A stretch of DNA of 6,216 bases from an uncultured Methanosarcinales archaeon (lineage in GTDB: Archaea; Halobacteriota; Methanosarcinia; Methanotrichales; Methanotrichaceae): contig CALMJN010000356.1 of assembly GCA_937864385.1 (NCBI GenBank), forward strand, positions 1 through 6,216, in the 5' to 3' direction. A model generated the notes under the pieces. That model had not been told where the DNA came from. It saw only the letters and a program-made list of their open reading frames with translations, and ran no database searches. The first letter of the stretch is position 1. Every line of letters begins with the position of its first letter. Shown piece by piece: positions 1-5,255 of the stretch. Position numbers and translations under genes: made by a program.

Positions 1-935
1 ATGTTCCGGCCCACCTCCTGGGGATAGAAGAGTATCAGGCGAATGGTGGCCTCGGGATCGACCAGGAAGACCGCTCTCACAGTATTGGCCCCCTTACCGG
101 GATGGATCATTCCCATCCTCTCGGCAATCTTGCCCTGATCGTCGGCGATTATGGGGAACTTGATCTCTACCTTCAGGTTTTCTTTGATCCACTCGGTCCA
201 TTTCATGTGGGAGAAGACCTGATCTATGGACAGGCCGATGAGATCGCAGTTCAGCTTTTCAAACTCACCCCGCCTCTTCTCAAATGCCACAAACTCGGTG
301 GTGCAGACCGGTGTGAAGTCAGCCGGATGGCTGAAAAGGACAAGCCACTTACCACCGTAGTCGCCGGGCAGATTGATTATGCCCTGTGTGGTCTTTACCT
401 GCATGGGCGGGAATTTGTCACCGATCAGCGGGAAGTTATTCTGGCCGCAGCACTCCATATGATGCTCTCCATAATGCATATGGTCATGCCCCAATCCACT
501 CAGGGGCACCTTCTTCTCTGTCATGCACATACAATTCCCCTCGTCTTTTTTATTAATATTGGACTGCTCTTCCTCCAGCCGGCAGAGCTTGCAGCTATGA
601 TGCCAGGTTGGCTGTACTATGATTTGAATTTGATTATCGCAGGTGTACTTTCCAGAATTCATCTGTTGCACGAAGTCACGTACCTTCTCCGTAGATAATG
701 CGTGCGGCTTGATTCTCCCTACCTCTCTGCCGTAAACCTCGTGATGCCCCCCCGTATTTTCAATAGCCACAGCCACATATTCCGGTAGATCCTCGCTACT
801 GCCATCATTGATGTAGAGCAATTTTCCGAATAAGAAGCTGTAGCAAAGAGGCCATTTGTGCTCCGTCATCGCATTTACCAGGTCGTCTTCTCTGCCGATC
901 TCTTTAAAGGAGAAACTTCGGTCACTATGATTCAT
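1..935 (-). CDS. Peroxiredoxin with novel N-terminal domain (3' part cut by window edge)
   Basis: The frame is open without a stop from ATG 935 to the left edge (311 codons). Residues about 166-311 are a thiol peroxidase of the archaeal AhpC/TSA (Prx6-like) type, which reduces H2O2 and organic peroxides in the cytoplasm. Visible are the catalytic PxxxTxxC motif (P204, T208, C211), the following TTEF, the [11 protein letters not shown] block, IHPGKG at 278-283 and the conserved Arg 287, ending in YPQEVGRN. The C-terminal arm, which in archaeal relatives carries further cysteines, is off the window. Residues 1-125 are a compact domain I do not recognise, ending in WHHSCKLC (111-118). A linker follows with CMCM (135-138) and [14 protein letters not shown] (150-163), which looks metal-binding. 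The usual family protein starts near residue 166. Start 935 has GGGGG six bases upstream (946-942). The gene is divergent from the PerR-type regulator at 1087, the expected partner. Confidence 0.88.
   Translation of the reverse strand, partial: MNHSDRSFSFKEIGREDDLVNAMTEHKWPLCYSFLFGKLLYINDGSSEDLPEYVAVAIENTGGHHEVYGREVGRIKPHALSTEKVRDFVQQMNSGKYTCDNQIQIIVQPTWHHSCKLCRLEEEQSNINKKDEGNCMCMTEKKVPLSGLGHDHMHYGEHHMECCGQNNFPLIGDKFPPMQVKTTQGIINLPGDYGGKWLVLFSHPADFTPVCTTEFVAFEKRRGEFEKLNCDLIGLSIDQVFSHMKWTEWIKENLKVEIKFPIIADDQGKIAERMGMIHPGKGANTVRAVFLVDPEATIRLILFYPQEVGRN
537..542 (-). promoter_or_regulatory. Possible internal Shine-Dalgarno in peroxiredoxin linker
   Basis: On the minus strand GAGGGG lies six bases upstream of an in-frame ATG at 530-528 (residue 136, start of MCMTEKK). 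Initiation there would give a peroxiredoxin without the N-terminal domain but with the His/Cys-rich lead-in. It lies in the stretch coding for the hydrophilic hinge NINKKDEGN, so it could equally be coincidence. Confidence 0.25.
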
Positions 936-968
936 CTCTTTCCCCCAATATTATCCTAGGAACTGATT

Positions 969-994
969 CTCAGGCATATGGGCATATGCCAGAG
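969..994. promoter_or_regulatory. 26-bp dyad upstream of peroxiredoxin, candidate operator
   Basis: Arms 969-980 (CTCAGGCATATG) and 983-994 (CATATGCCAGAG) pair at 11 of 12 positions around a GG centre; the inner 8+8 bases (GGCATATG/CATATGCC) are perfect. It is 34 bp from the peroxiredoxin start and about 92 bp from perR, so it sits in the promoter or 5' leader of the peroxiredoxin gene. Its sequence differs from the AT-rich dyad at 1063-1086, which suggests a different binding protein. A two-base loop argues against a simple RNA hairpin and for a dimeric DNA-binding site. Confidence 0.5.
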
Positions 995-1030
995 CCTGGA
1001 ACCAGGAAACCTCCCCTACCCATTCTATCC

Positions 1031-1038
1031 TATTAAAC
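1031..1038 (-). promoter_or_regulatory. Candidate TATA box for the peroxiredoxin gene
   Basis: The minus strand reads GTTTAATA here, the best TATA-like match between the two divergent genes that points toward the peroxiredoxin. Transcription would begin about 25 bases on, near 1008, giving a leader of about 70 nt containing the 969-994 dyad. The AT stretch at 1053-1062 (minus strand CTTAAATAAA) is an alternative. Confidence 0.25.
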
Positions 1039-1052
1039 TAAGACCGCATAGG

Positions 1053-1060
1053 TTTATTTA
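1053..1060 (+). promoter_or_regulatory. Candidate TATA box for perR
   Basis: TTTATTTA matches an archaeal box A. Its centre is about 30 bases before ATG 1087, placing the transcript start at or only a few bases before the start codon. No Shine-Dalgarno precedes that ATG (AAGAATTACT), which agrees with a leaderless or nearly leaderless mRNA. Confidence 0.45.
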
Positions 1061-1062
1061 AG

Positions 1063-1086
1063 AGTAATTATTAGATAAGAATTACT
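1063..1086. promoter_or_regulatory. 24-bp AT-rich dyad abutting perR start, likely autoregulatory operator
   Basis: Outer arms AGTAATT (1063-1069) and AATTACT (1080-1086) are perfect inverted repeats, and inner bases TTA/TAA (1071-1073, 1076-1078) also pair, giving 10 of 12 matched pairs. The dyad lies directly between the TATA-like box at 1053-1060 and ATG 1087, so a bound dimer would cover the expected transcript start. Fur/PerR boxes are AT-rich inverted repeats of similar general form (Bacillus PerR box TTATAATNATTATAA). Assignment to this regulator is an inference from position and type. Confidence 0.55.
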
Positions 1087-1575
1087 ATGATCAGTTCAGA
1101 GAATTTGGAATCATCCATAATCAAGAACTTCCGCAACAGCGGCTATCGAGCCACTCCTCAGAGAATAGCCATAAGCAAGTATGTCCTTAGCAGCCGCCAG
1201 CATCCTACGGCGCAGAAGGCCTATCTTGAGGTTAAGAAGGAGCATCCCACAGTCAGCCTGGCCACAATTTATACTACGATTAAAATCCTTAAAGAATCAG
1301 GCTTGATTCAGGAATTGAATATGCCTAAAGGTCAGACCAGATTCGATCCGAATATACAGCCCCATGCCCACCTTCTCTGCATGAAATGCGGCAGCATAAG
1401 AGATTGGATAGATCCGATTATGCCGGAATTGATAGCCAGGGTCTCCGATGAAGCCAATTTCACCATAATCGGCTCCAGCCTGGACTTAAAGGGCATATGC
1501 GATAGATGCGAAAAAAGAGGCGAGAGCCCGGTCAAAGGCGAGAGCCAGGCATCGAGAGCCGAGGCCAGCCAGTGA
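1087..1575 (+). CDS. perR: PerR-type Fur-family metal-dependent transcriptional repressor
   Basis: This is a Fur-superfamily regulator of 162 aa. The N-terminal winged helix includes RATPQRIAI (21-29) and recognition helix SLATIYTTIKIL (57-68). Two CxxC pairs, C98/C101 and C138/C141, form the structural zinc site. The regulatory metal ligands of Bacillus subtilis PerR (H37, D85, H91, H93, D104, from memory) all have counterparts at a constant +2 offset: H39, D87, H93, H95, D106. The aspartate at the last position is the PerR-like choice over the Glu usual in iron-sensing Fur. In PerR, bound Fe(II) lets peroxide oxidise the histidines and release DNA; the same is inferred here. Divergence from a peroxiredoxin supports this. 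About 20 extra C-terminal residues (143-162) are low complexity. An ABC exporter follows after 12 bp. Fe/Zn sensing rather than peroxide sensing cannot be excluded. Confidence 0.9.
   Translation: MISSENLESSIIKNFRNSGYRATPQRIAISKYVLSSRQHPTAQKAYLEVKKEHPTVSLATIYTTIKILKESGLIQELNMPKGQTRFDPNIQPHAHLLCMKCGSIRDWIDPIMPELIARVSDEANFTIIGSSLDLKGICDRCEKRGESPVKGESQASRAEASQ
1519..1560 (+). repeat. Short imperfect tandem repeat in perR 3' end
   Basis: GGCGAGAGCC occurs at 1519-1528 and 1537-1546 (18-base period, in frame), and CGAGAGCC recurs at 1553-1560. It encodes the Gly/Glu/Ser/Ala-rich tail after the last CxxC of the regulator, beyond the usual end of PerR proteins, and probably arose by slippage. Confidence 0.6.
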
Positions 1576-1587
1576 TTTCAGTATGAC

Positions 1588-2445
1588 ATGAATAAGGCCA
1601 TAGAATTGATTGCTCTGGCCAAGGAATACTGCGGCAAGAGGGTAATCGACGACCTGAGCCTGATGGTGGAAGAGGGCGAGATATTCGGCTTCTTGGGGCC
1701 CAACGGAGCAGGCAAGAGCACCGCCATCCGCATCTTAACCACTCTGACCAAGCCGACGGCAGGTCATGCCCTGATCAATGGCTTTGATGTGGCCAAACAG
1801 CCCCATATGGTCAAGTCCCAGTTCGGCATAGTCCAGCAGCATCTCAGCCTCAACCGGGAGTTGACGGTGAGGGAGAACCTGGAGCTGCATGCCCGGCTGC
1901 ACCATCTCTCCGGATGGGAAAAAGATCGGCGCATAGATGAGCTGCTGGATTTCGTGGATTTGACCGGATTTGCCCATCAGCTCATAGATAAGATCTCTGG
2001 AGGCATGAAAAGGAGAGCCATGATCGCCCGTGCACTAATTCACAGGCCAAAGATCCTCTTCTTAGACGAGCCGACGGTGGGCCTGGACGCCCAGAGCAGA
2101 AGACGGGTATGGGACCTGATCCGGGGGATGAATTCCGAAGGCACAACAGTCTTCTTGACCACCCACTATATAGATGAGGCAGAGATGCTCTGCCATAGGG
2201 TGGGGATAATCCATCAAGGCAGATCGATGGCCATCGGGTCGGCAGATCAACTGCGCCGGAATCTGGGAGAGATTGCCGTGGAGAGCAAGAGAGATGGCCG
2301 CACCAGATACTGCTATTTTCCGGATAAAGAGGCCGCCTCCAAGTTCGTACTGGAAATGAAAGCTGCAGATGGAGTGGTTATGCGCCAGTCCAATCTGGAA
2401 GACGTATTCATCGAGCTGACCGGGAGGAGGGTTCTGGAGGAGTGA
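1588..2445 (+). CDS. ABC-2 type transporter ATP-binding protein (DrrA-like)
   Basis: This is the ATPase subunit of an exporter, 285 aa, driving the permease encoded immediately downstream. Visible in order are Walker A GPNGAGKST (37-45), Q-loop Gln 83/84, signature ISGGMKRR (136-143, Ile in place of the usual Leu), Walker B ILFLDEP (156-162), D-loop GLDAQSR (165-171) and switch His 193 in TTH. The C-terminal segment after about 225, ending LEDVFIELTGR (270-280), is typical of the CcmA/DrrA branch serving ABC-2 permeases. All catalytic residues are present. It starts 12 bp after perR; a second ATG at 1583 is out of this frame, and no strong Shine-Dalgarno is visible, so translation may be coupled to perR. 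The transported substrate cannot be read from sequence; drug, lipid and haem-type compounds are possible. Confidence 0.93.
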   Translation: MNKAIELIALAKEYCGKRVIDDLSLMVEEGEIFGFLGPNGAGKSTAIRILTTLTKPTAGHALINGFDVAKQPHMVKSQFGIVQQHLSLNRELTVRENLELHARLHHLSGWEKDRRIDELLDFVDLTGFAHQLIDKISGGMKRRAMIARALIHRPKILFLDEPTVGLDAQSRRRVWDLIRGMNSEGTTVFLTTHYIDEAEMLCHRVGIIHQGRSMAIGSADQLRRNLGEIAVESKRDGRTRYCYFPDKEAASKFVLEMKAADGVVMRQSNLEDVFIELTGRRVLEE

Positions 2446-2447
2446 TG
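2436..2447 (+). promoter_or_regulatory. Shine-Dalgarno and TGATG coupling site for the permease
   Basis: GGAGG at 2436-2440 lies four bases before ATG 2445, whose A is the last base of the ATPase stop TGA (2443-2445). A GTG at 2442 is in the same frame but only one base from the GGAGG, so ATG 2445 is preferred. The overlap implies coupled translation and balanced subunit synthesis. Confidence 0.6.
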
Positions 2448-3179
2448 GACGCCTACACCATAGTATGGTCGGATATGATGATGCTCAGGCGCCGTTTTGC
2501 CAAGTATCTTCTGACCACTCTCCTGAGCCCACTGCTCTATCTCATGGCCTTTGGATGGGGGCTTGGCCGGGGCATGAGCGTCGATGGAACGGACTACCTG
2601 GAGTTTGTGGTCCCGGGCATTATCGCCCTGACGGCCATGACCACCAGCTTTAATGGCGCTGGAACCAGGCTGAACACGGACCGGCTGTTCTTCAGGAGCT
2701 TTGATGAATGCCTGATGGCCCCCATCAGCTCCCTCTCATTGCTCGCTGGAAAGGCCATTATTGGAGTATATCGAGGTCTGGTCAGCTCAATTGCTTTTAT
2801 TCTGGTGGCAATGCTCATTGCTCCTGGTATTCATATAGGCCCGCTCTTTGTCCTCAGCCTTCTGCTCACCTGCTTGATATTTTCCTTCCTGGGAGTTCTG
2901 GCCGCCCTTCTGGCCGGCACCCATGAGGACATGGCCACATTCAGCAGCCTGATACTGCTGCCCATGACCTTTCTGGGAGGGACATTCTTCTCCTTGAGCC
3001 AGCTTCCATTAGCTTTAAAGATGGCTTTGTATCTCCTCCCCCTCACTCATTGCAGCATGTGCCTGCGGGCGGCGGCTCTGGATGGCAGCTTTCCCTGGTG
3101 GTCTCTTCTGGGCATGGCCGCCTTTCTTCTGGCCTTTTATCTGGCAAGCATGGCTGTTCTCAAGAGGCTCAGCGTATAA
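2445..3179 (+). CDS. ABC-2 type transporter permease
   Basis: This is the integral membrane subunit, 244 aa from ATG 2445 (245 if GTG 2442 is used), the normal size for a single ABC-2 permease domain. A short cytoplasmic N-terminus with basic MMMLRRRFAK (11-20) precedes six predicted membrane segments at roughly 21-41, 53-70, 109-127, 132-157, 166-183 and 218-238. FDECLMAPIS (86-95) fits the cytoplasmic coupling region that contacts the ATPase. LLPMTFLGGTFFSLSQLP (171-188) followed by PLTH (199-202) is the characteristic late block of the NodJ/DrrB-like ABC-2 family. With the overlapping ATPase gene it would form a 2+2 exporter in the cytoplasmic membrane. Its place downstream of a PerR-type regulator hints at a role under oxidative or metal stress; the substrate is unknown. 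Confidence 0.92.
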   Translation: MDAYTIVWSDMMMLRRRFAKYLLTTLLSPLLYLMAFGWGLGRGMSVDGTDYLEFVVPGIIALTAMTTSFNGAGTRLNTDRLFFRSFDECLMAPISSLSLLAGKAIIGVYRGLVSSIAFILVAMLIAPGIHIGPLFVLSLLLTCLIFSFLGVLAALLAGTHEDMATFSSLILLPMTFLGGTFFSLSQLPLALKMALYLLPLTHCSMCLRAAALDGSFPWWSLLGMAAFLLAFYLASMAVLKRLSV

Positions 3180-3185
3180 GAGGGT

Positions 3186-3190
3186 AAAAA
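3186..3190 (-). terminator. Possible T-tract terminator of the methyltransferase gene
   Basis: The minus strand has GGTTTTTACC here, a T5 run about 76 bases after the methyltransferase stop, in the convergent gap 3180-3265. Archaeal RNA polymerase often terminates at T tracts without a hairpin. The tract is short, and I see no matching T tract for the plus-strand permease transcript beyond TTTT at 3257-3260. Confidence 0.2.
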
Positions 3191-3265
3191 CCGATAACTT
3201 CACCCAGCCCATGCAGATGAAGATGGCCTTTCATCCCTTGCAGGCATAGCGAGGATTTTAGCAGA

Positions 3266-4099
3266 TCAGGATCTCTTTTCCAGTTTATCCGGGCCTTTGT
3301 TCTTGCCCTGGCCCTTGAAAAAGGTGTAGCAGAAGACACCATCATCCTCTGCGGCACGGTACAGGTCACGCACCCCTTGCTCAAAGTCGCCCATCTCAAT
3401 CAATCCCGCATTCACTGCCGCAGGGCCCACCCCCTCGATCATGGCTGTGAATGTCTTTTTGGTGAATCCCTCTACCAGCTCTGGTCGGCTGGAGTCGACA
3501 TAAACCATGCGGGGGGATACGGATACCTCAGAGAAGCCCGCTGCTCTAAGAAGGGGATAGAGCTCTCTGCCGATCATGGCATTGCCGCCGGCTCTCTTTT
3601 GCAGCTGTACCTGGCAGCCTATGGCCCGCCTGGCGGCGGCGCTGTCCGGATGAAAGTAGGCCGAGCCGTGGTCTCCCTCGATCACAGTGATGCTGCCCCC
3701 TGGCTTGATGAATTTCTTTAAAGTTGTCAGCGCCTCAACCGGACAGGGCAGATGCTCCAGGACGAAGCAGATGAAGAGGTGATCAAATAGCCCCTCCCGG
3801 AAGGGAAGATGGAATATATCCGCCTGGAGGACCCTGACATTGTTTAGGCCCACCTCCGCCACCTTCCTAGAGGCCTCTTTAGCGGAGGCACTGGAGACAT
3901 CCAATGCTACGATCATGGCCTGCGGGCTATTTTTTGCCAGGGGTACAGTCTGAGCTCCCACTCCGCAGCCTGCTTCCAGAACAAGAGATCCCGGCGCAAA
4001 GCGGGTATCCCAGTGCAGCATTTCCTCCAGAGTGGAGGCCTGATCCTGCAGCCGGGCGCTCTCCCGGGGAGCATAGCCATGAACATAAGCATTGTTCAT
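3266..4099 (-). CDS. Class I SAM-dependent methyltransferase, substrate unknown
   Basis: A 277-aa protein from ATG 4099 with a Rossmann-type methyltransferase fold in its first 140 residues. Motif I is VLEAGCGVGAQT (40-51), the acidic residue ending strand 2 that binds the ribose is D67 in IVALDVSS, the adenine-contacting region is LQADIFHLPF (91-100, D94), and motif IV/V is FDHLFICFVLEHL (105-117). The second half (about 140-277), ending GVFCYTFFKGQGKNKG, is probably the substrate domain and gives no clear clue. The frame stays open upstream to an ATG at 4303, but those 68 residues do not resemble the family; MNNAYVHGY is the typical N-terminus. No Shine-Dalgarno precedes 4099, while a TATA-like box about 25 bp upstream suggests leaderless expression. 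It is divergent from the DUF523 gene. UbiE/small-molecule or tRNA-type substrates are all possible. Confidence 0.85.
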   Translation of the reverse strand: MNNAYVHGYAPRESARLQDQASTLEEMLHWDTRFAPGSLVLEAGCGVGAQTVPLAKNSPQAMIVALDVSSASAKEASRKVAEVGLNNVRVLQADIFHLPFREGLFDHLFICFVLEHLPCPVEALTTLKKFIKPGGSITVIEGDHGSAYFHPDSAAARRAIGCQVQLQKRAGGNAMIGRELYPLLRAAGFSEVSVSPRMVYVDSSRPELVEGFTKKTFTAMIEGVGPAAVNAGLIEMGDFEQGVRDLYRAAEDDGVFCYTFFKGQGKNKGPDKLEKRS

Positions 4100-4120
4100 A
4101 ACTGGTCGATGGCGGACGGC

Positions 4121-4128
4121 ATATTTCA
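4121..4128 (-). promoter_or_regulatory. Candidate TATA box for the methyltransferase
   Basis: The minus strand reads TGAAATAT, centred about 25 bases before ATG 4099. This fits a transcript beginning at the start codon and supports choosing 4099 over the distant 4303. Confidence 0.35.
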
Positions 4129-4170
4129 GCTTTTCTTGCAGGGATTGCAGTAGCAGGGCTTGTAGATATG

Positions 4171-4184
4171 AAACAGGTCTGTTT
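4171..4184. promoter_or_regulatory. 14-bp dyad between methyltransferase and rudS-like gene
   Basis: AAACAG and CTGTTT are perfect inverted repeats around a GT centre. The dyad lies in the 160-bp divergent gap, 72 bp from the methyltransferase start and 76 bp from the DUF523-DUF1722 start, almost exactly central. It could be an operator acting on either promoter; no regulator is encoded next to it. Confidence 0.35.
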
Positions 4185-4226
4185 ATCCCTTCAAAGCCAG
4201 TCCAGCGGCTGCTGTCATCGCCAGAC

Positions 4227-4234
4227 CTAAATAC
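4227..4234 (+). promoter_or_regulatory. Candidate TATA box for the rudS-like/uvsE operon
   Basis: CTAAATAC is centred about 29 bases before ATG 4260, so transcription would start close to the start codon. A weak AAGGA at 4250-4254, five bases before ATG, is an alternative reading that would need a start further upstream. Confidence 0.35.
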
Positions 4235-4259
4235 TTTGTCCCAGAAAAAAAGGATTTTT

Positions 4260-5255
4260 ATGAGAGAGTTCCCCAGGCCCAGGATCGTTGTCAGTAAATG
4301 CATCGAATTCGATCACTGCCGCTATGACGGCAGCATGATCCCCAGCGATTTCGTCAAGGCCCTCAAGCCCTATTTGGACTATAGTCCCGTCTGCCCGGAG
4401 ATGGAGATTGGCCTTGGCGCTCCCAGAGAAACCATCCGCATGGTCACCGCTGGGGACACGATCCGGTTGATGCAGCCGGCCACAGGCCTGGACCTGACGG
4501 ACAAGATGAACCACTTCGCCCGGGGCTTTCTATCCTCCCTGCCGGAGGTGGACGGATTCATACTCAAGTTCCGCTCCCCTTCCTGCGGCCTGAAGGATAT
4601 CCGGGTCTACTCCGGAGCAGAAAAACCCAGGGCGGTATCCAAGGCGCCCGGCTTTTTTGGGGGAGCGGTCATGGAGTCGTTCTCCCACCTTGCCGTAGAG
4701 GACGAGGGAAGGCTGCGAAACTTCAATATCCGGGAGCACTTTCTGACCAAGCTTTATGCTTTGGCCTTCTTCCGGGAGGCCAGAAGCGAGGGCCGAATCT
4801 CATCTCTGATCAGCTTCCACGAGGCCAATAAGCTCCTGCTCTCATCCCACAGCCAGAAGGAGACCAAGATGCTGGGAAATATCCTGGCCAATCACGACGG
4901 CCTGAGCCATGCCGATCTTTCCGGCAGATACCGGGAGCATCTGACCCTAGCCCTGGCCAGGCCGCCCCGAATATCATCCCGGGCCAATGTCTTCATGCAT
5001 GCTCTGGGCTATTTCAAGGATGACCTCACGGCCCGGCAGAAGGAGCTGTTTTTACAGAACATCCAGAGATACAAGAGCAAGAAGCTTCCCTCCCGCGCCC
5101 TTCTGGCCATGCTCCAGTCCTGGGCGGAGGGATTCGGCCAGGAGTATCTCATCAATCAGAGCATCTTCCAGCCCTTCCCTGAGGAGCTGGTGGAGCTGTG
5201 CCAGGACTCGCAGTGCGAATGGGCGGCAGAGGAGCTTTTTTCTGGCCGGCCATGA
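4260..5255 (+). CDS. RudS-like protein: DUF523 (TudS) desulfidase fused to DUF1722 (YbgA)
   Basis: A 331-aa two-domain protein. Residues 1 to about 150 are DUF523/TudS, a [4Fe-4S] desulfidase fold; candidate cluster cysteines are C14 (VVSKC), C45 (SPVCPE) and C109 (SPSCG), with RYDG (21-24) and GLGAPRE (51-57) also typical. Residues about 185-310 are DUF1722/Ybg[15 protein letters not shown] (186-199), a LG-containing helix, then [15 protein letters not shown] (271-285) and the closing FQPFPEEL (303-310). The same architecture is known from RudS, which removes sulfur from tRNA 4-thiouridine, with DUF1722 thought to aid tRNA binding. Function in archaea is inferred. The frame extends upstream to ATG 4092, but [14 protein letters not shown] is the family-like start. 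A short tail has two extra cysteines (C314, C319). It overlaps uvsE by ATGA; ybgA is beside photolyase in E. coli, a parallel UV link. Confidence 0.88.
   Translation: MREFPRPRIVVSKCIEFDHCRYDGSMIPSDFVKALKPYLDYSPVCPEMEIGLGAPRETIRMVTAGDTIRLMQPATGLDLTDKMNHFARGFLSSLPEVDGFILKFRSPSCGLKDIRVYSGAEKPRAVSKAPGFFGGAVMESFSHLAVEDEGRLRNFNIREHFLTKLYALAFFREARSEGRISSLISFHEANKLLLSSHSQKETKMLGNILANHDGLSHADLSGRYREHLTLALARPPRISSRANVFMHALGYFKDDLTARQKELFLQNIQRYKSKKLPSRALLAMLQSWAEGFGQEYLINQSIFQPFPEELVELCQDSQCEWAAEELFSGRP

Noticed and set aside
102..698. 198-codon plus-strand open frame
   Set aside because: It is antisense to the peroxiredoxin, whose catalytic motifs and intact reading frame are on the minus strand; the plus-strand peptide has no recognisable domain.
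995..1006. CCTGG-AA-CCAGG dyad in the perR-peroxiredoxin gap
   Set aside because: Five-base arms are expected by chance in a gap this size, and it has no clear relation to either promoter.
3263..3274. AGATC-AG-GATCT inverted repeat followed by CTTTT, as a terminator
   Set aside because: The loop is only two bases, the arms are five, the T run is short, and it overlaps the end of the methyltransferase gene.
4092..4259. Upstream extension of the DUF523-DUF1722 frame to ATG 4092
   Set aside because: The 56 added residues are not domain-like and would overlap the methyltransferase start; the family begins a few residues before VVSKC.
4100..4303. Upstream extension of the methyltransferase frame to ATG 4303
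   Set aside because: These 68 residues lack family similarity, cross the start of the divergent DUF523 gene, and MNNAYVHGY at 4099 fits the family N-terminus with a TATA-like box at the right distance.
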